Counted from the stretch's first letter, positions 12,101-23,003 are shown. The stretch is 64,000 nt of DNA from Onychomys torridus (GCF_903995425.1 NC_050463.1:3352294-3416293), one strand, 5' to 3'. Translations and numbers: made by a program. The notes: generated by a model not told the origin, from the letters alone.

Positions 12101-13057
12101 AAAGGTAAAACATGTCCTTGCATTAATGTAAGTATGGAATGTGTTGTGCACAATTCAGTTATGAAGGATTTTTTCTTTTATGTTTGTGCAGATAAAAGGC
12201 ATCTGTCAACTTTATGTTAGTTTGGACTGTATAACCAAATCATTATGAAAACTCTGTAGCCAACAAGATGTATCATGTCTCATACAGTTTCAGAGCTGTT
12301 CCCATGTAAAGGGATCAGCATACATGTCACTTGCCTGGTAGTTTTTTTCTTAATTTTTTTTTATATCAGTGGTCAATATTTTCAGATCACACCTGATCTC
12401 TGTTCATTTTGAAGGAATCTTCAGCTTTTCATTTCCTGTGGAAACAAATATATAACCTCTCCCCAAATGCAATAAGTTTTCTGTATTCCATTTAAAGTTA
12501 AGCCATCCCTTAAATACCTAGGCTGGTTTAATTCAGCAGTCTCTTTTACAATCCAGTGTTCACAACAGCTGTCATTCAAATATCAGCATTTAAAAAATTC
12601 AACGTCAACACAAAACCATATAGGATGGAGAATGCCTGTTTTTACCCCATCTTTATGTAGCTTTTTTTTTTATATTACTTTACTCTCTCTTTAAAGAATT
12701 GACATTATTTACAAGCTATTTATTTGTTCTGTTATTGACGATACCCAATTTATGATTTTTTTATGTACTTAAGCACATTTTATGCATAATATAATGTGTT
12801 TTGACATTTTTATTCCATCCAGACCTGTCCGTAATGTATGCATGTAGTCTTTTCTGATCTCCTGAGCCAAATCTCAACTGACCAGGCTCCACTTAGCACC
12901 TGACACTGGTGACTGGTTCTGCCTCATCCTCAGGTCCAAGAGTCAGCCTTATGCAAACAGGCTTGGGCAGAGAGCTGCATTTAACTGGAAGACAAATTTA
13001 CCACCCCAGCTCTGGGAATTTGATGCTGTGGTACAGCAGGTGTTTTTGCTTACCAGG
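12101..13057 (-). mobile_element. Class II ERV deletion remnant: leader joined to integrase C-terminus
   Basis: On the minus strand, after the LTR (13077-13476) and primer-binding-like site (13058-13075), about 480 bp of leader is followed directly by an integrase C-terminal remnant at 12380-12565. That remnant keeps a Leu-Gly-Arg-Gly-x-x-Phe-Val-Ser stretch matching the complete ERV. Gag, pro, RT, RNase H and the integrase core are missing. The leader segment near 12570-12740 aligns with about 570-650 of the first remnant, so both copies share the same join. Confidence 0.68.
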
Positions 13058-13075
13058 CAACACATTGGGCGTAAA
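13058..13075 (-). promoter_or_regulatory. Degenerate Lys-type primer binding site
   Basis: The minus strand reads TTTACGCCCAATGTGTTG just after an LTR end of ...CTACA. It keeps the CGCCCAA-GTG core of the tRNA-Lys1,2 primer binding site used by many class II retroviruses, with several substitutions. Its position directly after the LTR is what makes the match credible. Confidence 0.55.
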
Positions 13076-13076
13076 A

Positions 13077-13476
13077 TGTAGCAGGCTTTCTTAGACTGCC
13101 AGCCTCCAAAGCATGATGTGAAGACATACTATTAGTTATGAATGCTCTGTCTAGTTTAAGCTTGTTTGTAGCTAGCATTTCTAGCTTTAATTAACCCATT
13201 TCTAAAAATATATGTGGTGCTCCAAGACTCACTTACCTCATCTATATACTCTCCATTGCTCTTTCCTGTTTACTCCAAGTCTGGCTAGCTCGCTCCCCTT
13301 TATTCTTCTTCCTTCTTTTCTTCCTTGTCCACTAGCCCCACTTATGCCTCCTCTGCATATCTACTGGCCATTCAACATTTTATTCGACCAATCAGGTGAC
13401 TTAAGCAGTCAGGATAAATCAGCAACACAACTTTACATACTTAAACAATTTACATAGTTAAACAAAATATTCCACA
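13077..13476 (-). mobile_element. LTR of a class II ERV, antisense
   Basis: On the minus strand it opens TGTGGAATATTTTG and ends CTACA before a Lys-type primer site. It contains an AATAAA near 13390 and a gattggtcgaataaaa segment. A truncated relative in the same orientation lies at 40270-40560. TG...CA ends, length (400 bp) and the adjacent primer site support an LTR; the family name is not assigned. Confidence 0.65.
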
Positions 13477-13479
13477 ACA

Positions 13480-14029
13480 TACCAAATGCAATACATCTTC
13501 ACATAATTAAACAAATGAAAAATCAGGGTACACAGTGCGATCAAATATACCACTACAAACCTCTGATCGCTCAAGGGGCTGTCAATGACTGTTCAACCAC
13601 TTCTGCAATCCACATTAGCATGTGCCTACACTTGGTATTTTCCAAGGTGAGGTAGAAATGAATAGCCCTGGGAAAGTATATTACCTGCACTAGAAATCAT
13701 ATAGTGAGCCAGACTGAGCATGCCATTCAGGTGTTAGTATAGCTTAAAGAATCCTCAGTGGAATGTCTGCAGACAGGACACAGGATAAAATTCCTTTATA
13801 GAGCAGTGGAGCACAGCAGTAAAGCAGCTGGACAGGTGATCATCATTTCATTTCCACTGCTGCTGGCTGATGCTTCAGCACCATCATAGATTCCAGACAG
13901 GGGTGTCAAAAAGTGGACAATGGACTGTGGGGCAAAGGCCAATGTGCCGTAGATCCATTTGGACTCCAGGACAAAGACTGACACTAATGGTCCAAAAACC
14001 TGGGCTTGCAGAGCCTGCACAATCTTTGC
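13480..14029. other. No gene recognised
   Basis: A 74-codon open stretch on the minus strand (13796-14020) might be part of a processed pseudogene, but I recognise no protein family in it. The rest is unassigned. Confidence 0.35.
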
Positions 14030-14150
14030 TATTTACTGTTTGAGATAGGGTCTCTCTTCTAACCCAGGCTTTCCTAAATCTCACAGTGATCCTCCTGCCA
14101 CAGTGTGCTCAGTACAGTGGATAGTTCTGTGCCACCCTAACTTCTGTTTA
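14030..14150 (-). mobile_element. Old B1-like SINE, antisense, degraded
   Basis: The sequence tttgagatagggtctctctt followed by acccaggct and a degraded reversed B1 body is recognisable. It is strongly diverged, so boundaries are approximate. Confidence 0.6.
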
Positions 14151-14182
14151 TTTAATGACTAAATGTGAATAATTAATACAAG

Positions 14183-14325
14183 TCAGTCATGGTGGTGCAG
14201 AGCTTTAATCTTAGCACTCTGCAGCAGAGGCAGTGATCTTTATGATCTCAAGGCTAGCCAGGTCTGTGTGATGGGTTCAAGACCAGGAAGGGTGGTAGAG
14301 TAAGACCCCGACAAAGAAAATGAAA
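14183..14325 (+). mobile_element. Old B1 SINE, sense
   Basis: A head resembling tcatggtggtgcagagcttt, then cagaggcagtgatcttt and a decayed second half identify a diverged B1. An A-rich tail near 14310-14325 follows. Confidence 0.7.
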
Positions 14326-15189
14326 TAATAGGAGAATAATGTGAAAACACTTTTTCTTCATTTGGCTTACCTAATTTTCAGTAATGATGAAGAAATGAGA
14401 GAAAATTAAATCTGAGAACTCACATGTAATGTAGGTAGTAAAATATGTATAATTTAGCTGTCAATAACAAGAGGCTGTCTAGTAAATATGGAGTGATTAA
14501 GTAAAAATATTTTGATCCTGTAGGGTTAAGTAGACTAAAATTATGTATTGGTGGGTTTTTCTACAGAATAGGTGTTTAAGAGATTGCAGATATTTAGTAC
14601 ATTAAAAAAAAAAAATCAGAGTTTACAGAAGTGAAAATCATAGTACATTTTCCACAGCTGGCTTGATGTATGGTTGTCCATGAAACTGACAGGTTTTCTT
14701 TGTCCTTTCTCAGTTTCATAGCAAACCTGACTAGTGCCCCAGAAATGCGTCCCGAACTCCCAAGAATTTGGTCAGAGTTAAGATCTGAATCAGTAAGTAG
14801 CTGGTCCCAGCAAAGGTTTTAGGTACCAAACTTCTCTCTCTGGGTGTGATGGTGGGGTCCCTCACCCCACTCTGCAGGCTGCCATGGTGCTACAAAGGAG
14901 GTGCCTAACCTGAAAGTTACTCTGGCCCTACTGGGTAACACCTGAGTTCAGGGACTTTCTACTGAGATTGCAGGACCTGCGGAAGCCTCCATCACCAAGT
15001 CAGTCTGGACTTCCTGTAGTCAGCGTTTCAGGTGCTGGTGACATGGCCTAGAAGCGTAACAGAGATGGGAAAGGAGTGAAATGTCATTTCACCTGCTCAG
15101 AAAGAAGGTCCCTGAGTAGCTCACTTGCATAGTCCACAGAAAGAGGTGGCCTGCCCTGGTTTTGACATAAGAATATGGAGGTTCTAAGG
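14326..15189. other. No gene recognised upstream of the zinc-finger promoter
   Basis: AT-rich then mixed composition. No supported coding region. Confidence 0.4.
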
Positions 15190-15510
15190 AATAAAAAAGG
15201 AAAGGACATGGCTGCTACTAGGTATGGTGGAGGAGAAAATTTTTTTTGATAAAAGGCAGAGAGCAGGGAGAGGCAGGGACATTTGAGGGAGTTCAGAGCA
15301 GACATGAGCTTGAACAATGTGAGAAGAGGAGCTAGGTGAGAAGAGAGATAGACCAAGAGTTCAGGAAGCTTAGATGTGGAAAATCCAGGTTACCATAATG
15401 GTTGGTTTATGTAGGGAAAGACAGCCCAGCCCCAGGGCTGGAGAAGTTCTGGGCGGTGGGCGGGGCTTACTAGCCCTACCCTGTAACAGGTAGGGGTGAG
15501 GAATGCAGGG
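15190..15510 (+). repeat. Segment duplicated at 53037-53340, probable L1 5' UTR piece
   Basis: From ctgctactaggtatggtgga to the ccctaccctgtaacag segment this stretch is collinear with 53037-53335, with modest divergence. At 53 kb the segment precedes an L1 ORF1 remnant in the same orientation, which suggests an L1 5' UTR origin. Here it ends about 340 bp before the zinc-finger first exon. A direct promoter role is possible but not shown. Confidence 0.6.
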
Positions 15511-15779
15511 AGAATCTGGCAGACAATGTCTTGCTTGGAAATGGTCATTAGGCGCCTCAGCCATTTGTCCCTGGTTTGAGACCTAACACCCTGTGTCCAG
15601 GACGAAGAAGTGCCTATCTGACTGCAGGAAAGGTGCAGGGACGACCTTGCAGTCCAGTTCCAAGTTTTGCAGCAAAGCCAATCTCAGCCTGACTGGGACA
15701 GATCTGTGCCTGAGGAGGAAGCCAGTGCTGGGAAACACTGTGCTGTGTCCCTTCAAGGTACTCTGTCCCTAGGGGAGCT

Positions 15780-16150
15780 GTTCCTGTCACTCAGGAATCA
15801 CTAGCCAATCAGGGCCTCCAGTCCGAATAGGGTGGGCATTTCCTGTCCGCCATTCTTCTGGCTTGGCGGCTCAGAGGCTGAGTGAGACTCTCTTGTTCCG
15901 TGTGCTGCGCTGTGACCCGCTGCCGGGAGCTGTGAGGAGAGCTGGGCGAGTTCGGAATCCGCCATGGTGAGTGAGGGGCCGCCGTCCCCACGAGGGGAGG
16001 AGTCGTGGGTGCGGGGTGGATCCCGGGGCTGTGGGAACCGACAAAGGCGGCGGCCCTGGAGGTCTGAGTTCCCTGCTGTTCCTGCAGCTCCGAAGTCCTG
16101 CAGCCTCTGAATAACTTGCATATGCCACAGCGGTGGCGGCGGGGGCTCAG
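15780..16150 (+). promoter_or_regulatory. CpG-rich promoter and first-exon region of the zinc-finger gene
   Basis: CpG density rises abruptly compared with the rest of the window, with many CG dinucleotides between 15840 and 16140. It covers the first exon and start of intron 1. A TCCGCCATTCTT stretch near 15846 resembles the complement of a YY1 site; this is only a motif match. No TATA box is evident, which suits a CpG promoter. The transcription start is not resolved. Confidence 0.7.
15850..15966 (+). CDS. Exon 1 of the zinc-finger gene (5' UTR plus start codon)
   Basis: Only the ATG at 15964-15966 is coding; the donor GTGAGT starts at 15967. A start codon placed directly before the first donor is the standard layout of rodent KRAB zinc-finger genes and gives phase 0 entry into the KRAB exon. 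The 5' limit is a guess. Confidence 0.8.
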
Positions 16151-16938
16151 AACACGGGCATGTGGCCACTGTACTTGGGTATTTACTTATTGTGACATCA
16201 GCGTGTAGTGCGCCCACACGCGCCACTTGTGTTATGCCTGGTGGAAGGAAGACTGTTAACTCACAGAGTCCTGGTTACTCTAGTGGAACTGAATATTCAG
16301 GTGTAGGATCCTTCTGCAGTTAATTCCGTGCAGAGCGTGATTTTTTGTGTCATAAACATGTTTGCAAGGTAGTCCATTCACTTGTGTCAGTAAGGTCAGG
16401 CATGCTGGGTTTCCTGGCCTGTGAGTCAAAATTGACTCTATATTAATTGTATCTTTTTAAGTGTTCTCTTTGACCAACAGCACATAGTGAGTTCTAGGCC
16501 ACCTTGTGCTGCATAGTGAGAGCCCATTTCAAAAAACCTTAAAGAAAGATATGTCTCTGTGCCTTTTTGTCTGTTTGTTTTGTTTTTGTGGTTTTTTTTT
16601 TTTTCTTTTTTGAGGCAACCTTTTTCTCCCTGGTATAGGTTATGGAATTAATCTTGAGTTCCCTTCAGAAAAGCAGTATGTTCTCTTAACAGCTGAGCCA
16701 TCTCTCCAACCAAAACTCCAAGTATTAAATCTTTAATTTTAAAACCACAGTTTTACTTCCTCAAATATTTAAAAGTTGAATCTTTTATCAATATAAAAGC
16801 AGGCAAACAATTATGATGATGTATATGAGAAAAAATAAGTTAACATGATACACTATTAATCTTCAAAAATTACATTCAAGAAACTTGAATCCATAGAGCA
16901 AAGACTGTTGTCAACTCTACTCCATACATACACATATT

Positions 16939-16976
<38 letters not shown>

Positions 16977-19900
16977 TGTGTTTTAATGGGGACTATGGGG
17001 ATTCAGCCCCTGATAGTTTCCTCCCAGGGTCCAGGAAGAATCTGCAACCAGCTGATAATTAATCTTTGACGAAAAATAATGAATCTATGTACATGTAATT
17101 CCTTGGTCCATAAACTTTATTATTCTGTGTCAGTTACAAGCTTATATTCTGCTCTCACATTTAGCTCCTTTCTTGCCCAATTATTCTTTACATTTATCTG
17201 TTGTCCCTTCCAGGTTCTATCTTAATTCCTTCATCTAGTTCTGCCCCTTCTAGAGTGTCATCCATCTAGTTCTTTCCCATATGAGCTCCTCTCCCATCTC
17301 TCCTTCTCTCTCATCTTGTTTTTCCACATCTTGTTCTTCCCCATCTGGCTCTTCCTCATCTTCCATCTCATACCTCTAGTACTTTCTTCTAGCCCTTCAA
17401 TGTAGTTCTTACCCATCTCAGTTTGTTCCTCTCAAGTTCTTCCCCATCTAGTTCTTCCATTCTCTTTTCTCCTCTCTGTCCCGTGTCCTGGAAGTCCCAG
17501 TATATGAAGGGAAGGTCCATGCCAAATTGTGTAAAGCCATTACTTAACGTCCACCTGACCTAGGTGATCTCTCCTTGTGGAATTTACCTTAAATCAGGAG
17601 ACTTGCATGTTGGCTATTATCACTGTTAGTCCCAGGTACTGATGCAGATACTTTGTAAAAGGAAACGGTGATCTTAACTGTTGATTCATATTTACATTCT
17701 ACTGGGATTTTTGCTTGTTTGTTTTCTTTTATGGTTTAATAGCAACCTTTCCGTCACTAATGTTTGAGAGAATCATTTTGATATGTGTGTCAGTAACGTA
17801 ATAAAAATGAAATTTTTCCATAGGAATATCCCATTAGCTGTATAGTTCAAATGAGTCACTCCAGTTTTCTGAAAGCCAAGTACATTTTTAGAATCTATGT
17901 TTAGCTCATTGAGAGTTTAGAGTGAGCCCCTTGTGCTCAGTGTTTTTCTTTGTTTGACAGGGTCTCAATATGTACATTTGACTATCATAGAAATCTCTAC
18001 ATAGGCCAGGCTGCCTTGGAAATCACAGAGATTCACTTGTCTCTGCCTCCTGAGTTTAGGGATTAAAAGTGTGCACCACCATGCCCATCTTGTCCATCCT
18101 TTTTTTGATGTCAGTAATTTTGAAACAAGTGTGCTGTTGTTTACCCAATGGTATTGCTTTTTTTGAATATCTCTCTCTGTATATAGCTCAGCATTTCTCT
18201 TGCAATGCCATGTAGTATTTATAGGGATCAGAAATGAGAGTCATAATCCTCTTTCTCTAATTCCCTCTAAAATGGTTTGCTGATTGCATTTGAAATGCTG
18301 TGATAAGAAATAAATTTGTCAAGCAACACATAATTATGTAAATATAAATCCCCTGATGTGTACATTTCAGAGTATCCAATTTTTCCATTTCTGTTTCATT
18401 TGTGTATGTGATTTTTAGGATACAATGACCTATGAGGATGTGCAAGTGAACTTCACCCATGAAGAATGGGCTTTGCTGGATCCTTCCCAGAAGAGTCTCT
18501 ACAGAGATGTGATGCTGGAAACTTGTGATAATCTCACTGCTATAGGTAAGAATGTGAGTTTTCCTTCAATTTTTAACTTACAGGTATAAACCTTTCTTAG
18601 GAATTTTTGTTCCACTGTGAAAGAAGAATGTGATATATAAATTAGGCATGGTTCTAAGTTTCACTGAATATAATAACTCAAAATTTGCATAATTCCCGAT
18701 AATATATCATTCATTTCTGGTATTATATTTTAGGTTACAAATGGGAGGACCAGAATATTGGAGAACTTTGTCAAGGTTCTGGAAGAAATGGAAGGTAATT
18801 TACATGTTCAAGGTGATAGATACATTTATGTCTCTGAAGAACTTTTAAAGTGCCCTGACATTTAATGAAAACCAACAATATAAATAATTACTGCTTTGTG
18901 ATGATTATTAAATTCTTACAATATCATGTACCTCACTTTCAGATAGCTGATATGTGTTTGCAATGTGTTCCTGTAAGAGACAAAACAAAGAAACAATGCC
19001 TTAACAGATGTCACCAAATCAATCTTAACTCCCTGAGATCCAGGCGTCCATTTAGTTTCATTCCATTCAACTAATGGAAAGGCATTCACATTGATTAGGG
19101 GATTAGGGTATGTCCAAAAAATGTTCATAAGCAAATTGTCCTTTAGTTAAGCTTGTGTTACTCATATACTTGAAGAGAGTAATCATCGTTTAGTTTAAGG
19201 GGCAGTTTATGAGATTTCAGAATGCTGTCCTTGTGAAGAAAACTTAATCCCTGAATACATCTCTTTGAGGAACAAAAAGTTACACTTTGTGAATGCAATG
19301 TGAAAAACCTTTGATTGCTATTTTCTCTTAACAGGTATATCATCTGTCTCTCTGGATATAAGCCATGTGAGAACAATGGATCTGGAAAAAAGATAAGTAC
19401 CTCTCTGTCACCCAGAAAAATCAAAAGATATGCAGTGGTTACCACTGTGAGTAGACAGTGTGATCATGAAACAAGTGTAGAATTAATTGGATTTCCAACT
19501 TCACTTGAACTACACCAACATACTTACAATGGAAAAAAGCCTTATGAGTACAAAGAACTTGGTAATTTTTCTGTCTGTACTGGGTCATGTTGTACCTGGA
19601 ATGTGAATCCCACTATAGGAAAATGTTATGAATGCAATCAGTGTGGTAAAGCTCTCAGTTCTTCCAGTTCTCTTCAAAGAAATGTAAAAACTCACATGGA
19701 AAAAGGAACTGATAATTGTGAGCCATGTACTAAAGGCATGAACCATCACACATATCTTGAAACATGCAAAAGAACCCATAAAGAAGAGGAATCCCATGAA
19801 TGTAAACAACCTGATAAAACATTTATATATGATTGCCCTTTACAATTACATCAAAGAACGCATTTGAAAATTAAACTCTCTGGATATAATCAAAGTTTTA

Positions 19901-20958
19901 AAGCTTTTGCACATCATAGTTATCTTCAATTACCCAGAACTAATGCTTTAATGAAACAGTATGAAGATAAGCAATTTGGTAAAGCTTTTACATATCCTAG
20001 TATTCTTAAACAATATGAAAGAAGTCATAGTGGTGTGAAATCTTATGAATGCAATCAATGTGGTAGAGCATTTGCACAAAACACTCATCTTCTCAATCTT
20101 GAAAAAAGTCATATTGGAAATAAACCCTATGAATGTAATCAGTGTAGTAAAACATTTGCATGGAAACGTAATCCTCACAATCATGAAAGAATTCATACTG
20201 GAGAGAAACCATATCAATGTAATCAATGTGGTAAATCCTTTACACGTAAAAGTCATCTTCACATTCATGAAAGAATTCATACTGGAGAGAAACCTTATGA
20301 ATGTAATCAATGTGGTAAATCCTTTACACATAAAAGTAATCTTCACATTCATGAAAGAATTCATACTGGAGAGAAACCGTATGAATATAATCAATGTGGT
20401 AAAACATTTGCACGGAAATGTGATCTTCACTATCATGAAAGAATTCATACTGGAGAGAAACCTTATGAATGTAATCAATGTGGTAAAACATTTGCACGGA
20501 AATGTGATCTTCACTATCATGAAAGAATTCATACTGGAGAGAAACCTTATGAATGTAATCAATGTGGTAAAACATATGCACGGAAATATGATCTCCACTC
20601 TCATGAAAGAATTCATACTGGAGAGAAACCGTATGAATGTAATCAATGTGGTAAATCCTTTACACGTAAAAGTTACCTTCATATTCATGAATCTATTCAT
20701 GTTGGAAAGAATCCCTATGAATGTAATCAATGTGGTAGAGCCTTTACACATAAAAGTTTTCTTCACAGTCATGGAAGAATTCATACTGGAGAGAAACCTT
20801 ATGAATGTAATCAATGTGGTAGAACATTTGCATGGAAAAGTTATCTTCACAATCATGAGAGAATTCATACTGGAGAGAAACCTTATGTATGTAATCAGTG
20901 TGGTAAATCCTTTACTCGTAAAAGTCATCTTCACCGTCATGAAAGAATTCATGCTTGA
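15964..20958 (+). CDS. KRAB C2H2 zinc-finger protein gene, four exons, 604 residues
   Basis: Joining 15964-15966, 18419-18545, 18734-18794 and 19335-20958 gives one open frame of 604 codons; all junctions are in phase with GT/AG splice sites. Residues 1-43 form a KRAB-A box, including Asp-Val, Glu-Glu-Trp and Leu-Tyr-Arg-Asp-Val-Met-Leu-Glu, the surface that recruits TRIM28/KAP1 in this family. After a spacer, 16 finger units follow. Units 1-6 and 10 have lost at least one zinc ligand; units 7-9 and 11-16 keep C2H2, mostly with Thr-Gly-Glu-Lys-Pro-type linkers. Family knowledge predicts a nuclear DNA-binding repressor, often against retroelements; the target is unknown. The stop replaces a linker glycine, and the finger array continues past it. 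The paralogue is not named because murine-type KRAB genes are numerous and similar. Confidence 0.88.
16455..16560 (+). mobile_element. Partial B1-like SINE in intron 1
   Basis: The phrases agttctaggccacc, agtgagagcccatttc and an A-rich end fit the 3' half of an old B1. Confidence 0.45.
16570..16720 (-). mobile_element. Partial B2 SINE, antisense, in intron 1
   Basis: T-rich start, then a cut-down reversed B2 ending with cagctgagccatctctccaa. Part of the central body is missing. Confidence 0.6.
16940..16982 (+). repeat. (TG)n microsatellite in intron 1
   Basis: About sixteen uninterrupted TG units and a short imperfect continuation. Confidence 0.95.
16985..17660. mobile_element. Probable LTR-type repeat with a pyrimidine-rich tract, intron 1
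   Basis: A stretch from 17215 to 17480 is almost entirely pyrimidine-rich and repeats variants of catctagttcttcccc at about 16-40 bp intervals. The flanks resemble an antisense rodent LTR (a ctttattattctg stretch near 17115, ctcaggagacttgcatgttgg near 17600). The class and orientation are uncertain. Confidence 0.4.
17940..18090 (-). mobile_element. B1 SINE, antisense, in intron 1
   Basis: The sequence gacagggtctcaatatg, aggccaggctgcc, cacagagattcacttgtctc and gattaaaagtgtgcacc, in that order, is a diverged reversed B1. Confidence 0.85.
18419..18545 (+). CDS. KRAB-A box exon of the zinc-finger gene
   Basis: Exactly 127 bp, the standard length of KRAB-A exons, between a TTTTTAG acceptor and a GTAAGA donor. 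It encodes the Asp-Val, Asn-Phe-Thr, Glu-Glu-Trp-Ala-Leu-Leu-Asp-Pro and Leu-Tyr-Arg-Asp-Val-Met-Leu-Glu segments that define KRAB-A. No stop or key-residue change is seen, so the repression module looks intact. It ends in phase 1. Confidence 0.95.
18734..18794 (+). CDS. Third coding exon of the zinc-finger gene (KRAB-b-like)
   Basis: 61 bp, flanked by TTTTAG and GTAATT. It follows in phase and encodes Gly-Tyr-Lys-Trp-Glu-Asp and a basic tail, the usual short exon after KRAB-A in this rodent subfamily. It ends leaving AG, completed by the first G of the finger exon. Confidence 0.9.
19335..20958 (+). CDS. Finger exon of the zinc-finger gene, 16 finger units
   Basis: The acceptor TTCTCTTAACAG ends at 19334. 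About 90 residues of spacer precede the fingers, which repeat every 84 bp (28 residues). Residues at helix positions -1, 2, 3, 6 of the intact fingers read approximately: WRNN (7; Pro at helix position 4), RSHI (8), HSNI (9), RCDY (11), RYDS (12), RSYI (13), HSFS (14), WSYN (15), RSHR (16). Unit 10 is a near copy of unit 11 but its first zinc cysteine is Tyr (TAT at 20386-20388). The first six units are badly degraded. The reading frame stops at TGA 20956-20958. Confidence 0.92.
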
Positions 20959-22640
20959 GAGAAACCGTATGAATGTAATCAGTGTGGTAAAGCATTTGCA
21001 TGGAAAAGTCTTCTTTATAGACATGAAAGAATTCATACTGGAGAGAAAACCTTTGAATGTAATCAATGTGGTAAAGCATTTAAATATAAAACTGATCTTC
21101 ACAGTCATGAAAGTATTCATAATGGAGCGAAACCCTATGAATGTAATCAATGTGGTAAAATATTTCCACCTAAAATTCACCTTTACTATCATGAAAGAAT
21201 TCATACTGGAGAGAAATCGTATGAATGTAATCAATGTGGTAGAACATTTGCATGGAAAAGTGATCTTCACAATCATGAGAGAATTCATAATGGAGAGAAA
21301 CCTTATGAATGTAATCAGTGTGGTAATTCCTTTACACGTAAAAGTCATCTTCACAGTCATGAAAGAATTCATACTGGATAGAAACCCTATGAATGTAATC
21401 AATGTGGTAAAACATTTGCATGGAAACATGATCTTCACAATCCTGAAAGAAGTCATACTGGAGAGAAACTCTATGAATGTAATCAATGTGGTAAAACCTT
21501 TCCATGGAAAAGTCACCTTCACAGTCACGAAAGAATTCATAGTGGAGAAAAACCCTATGAATGTAATCAATGTGGTAAAGCATTTGCATGGAAAAGTCTT
21601 CTTTATAGACATGAAAGGTTTTATACTGGAGAGAAAAACCTTTGAATGTAATCAATGTGGTAAAGCATTTAAATATAAAACTGATCTTCACAGTCATGAA
21701 AGAATTCATAATGGAGAGAAACCCTATGAATGTAATCAATGTGGTAAAACATTTCCACCTAAAAGTCACCTTTACTATCGTGAAAGAAATCGTAGTGGAG
21801 AGAAGCCTTATGAATGTAATCAGTGTAGTAAAACATTTGCATGGAAAAGTGATCTTCACAATCATGAGAGAATTCATACTGGAGAGAAACCTTATGAATG
21901 TAATCAATGTGGTAAATCCTTTACACGTAAAAGTCATCTTCACAGCCATGAAAGAATTCATGTCGGAAAGAAACCCTATGAATGTAATGAATGTGGTAAA
22001 TCATTTGCATGGAAAAGTTCTTTTCACAGACATATAAGAATGCATTTTGGAGAGAAAACCTATGAATGTAATCAATGTGGTAAGCCTTTACACATAAAAG
22101 TGATCTTGACATTCATGAATGAACTCAATCAATCAAAGTGGTACAGCATTTATATGGAAAAGTCATTTTCACAGCCATGAAATAAATCATATTGGAGAGA
22201 AACGCTATGGATATGTTCAATGTGGTAGAAATTTGCATGGAAAGGACTTCTTTGCAATCATAAAATATCATACTGGAGACAAAGTCTATGATAGCAATTA
22301 ATGTTGTAAAGCATTTGCTTACAACTGTCATCTTCACACCTAGTGAAAGAATTCATAGTAGAGAAAACCCTATCAGTGTATTCAATGTGGTAAAGCCTTT
22401 ACATATCCAAGTGTTCTTAAACAACATGAAAGAAAACATATGGGAGAGAAGGTCTATTAATGTGGTAGAGCATTTATATATAAAGTCATCTCACAGGCCT
22501 GAAATAATATGTCCTAGAGAAAAACCCCTTGAACCTTATAAATCAGGTAAAGCTTTGAACACCAGGCACAAAATCCATCATTTTGAGATGCCAGTACCAC
22601 AGGGTGTCCACCAAGACCATCAACAGTGGTAAAGTGGAAC
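20959..22640 (+). pseudogene. Decaying continuation of the finger array past the stop codon
   Basis: Finger-coding repeats continue for more than 1 kb in the same frame, then are broken by TAG at 21379-21381, a one-base insertion in an A run near 21632-21637 and a one-base deletion near 22085. Beyond about 22140 the units become progressively ragged. A 588-bp block (seven 84-bp units) is duplicated: 21001 corresponds to 21589, and after the insertion the offset is 589. Unless read-through occurs, this is 3' UTR of the gene. It records an ancestral protein with many more fingers. Confidence 0.9.
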
Positions 22641-22997
22641 CAGTAAGAGCTAGAAGTTATGTGTACTGTAGAGAATGGAGCCAAAGAAGTGACCCAAGCC
22701 CATTGGAGAATCGCTGAAGATTCTGCATGGATCCCAGTTACTAGAAGTTGAGTTAATCTATACAGTCAGATTTTGTTTTGCTTTTTTCATGTTTTGACTG
22801 CCTTGCTTCTTCCTCTTGTATAGAGACAGTATTTAATTTCTCCGTGAGCCATATTTGAAAGGCTTTGAAGTTTTAAAAGAGATTATAGATTTTTAGTGAG
22901 ATTGCATATTTTTAAAGAGAAACTTCAATGTATATGAATTTGTAAAGATTGTTGGACTTTTATTAAAGCTATTATGTTTTTAATGCAGTATCCAGTA

Positions 22998-23003
22998 AAT
23001 AAA
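22998..23003 (+). terminator. Candidate polyadenylation signal AATAAA of the zinc-finger gene
   Basis: AATAAA lies about 2.0 kb after the stop codon, at the end of the AT-rich 3' region. A TATTAAAG variant lies at about 22960. Which one is used is not known. Confidence 0.5.

Noticed and set aside
13796..14020. A 74-codon minus-strand frame that reads like a protein fragment
   Set aside because: No family recognised and no supporting neighbours; kept only as an unassigned region.
19948..21612. A 554-codon open frame on the minus strand over the finger array
   Set aside because: It is a periodic antisense shadow of the finger repeats with a monotonous 28-residue pattern and no gene context.
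20130..22080. CRISPR-like regular repeats
   Set aside because: The 84-bp periodicity encodes C2H2 fingers in a vertebrate gene; there are no spacers.
20045..22180. A 711-codon open frame on the plus strand across the finger array
   Set aside because: It is mostly out of frame with the fingers; the 84-bp period (a multiple of three) keeps the alternative frame free of stops. Only its last part, after the one-base insertion near 21635, is genuine finger sequence.
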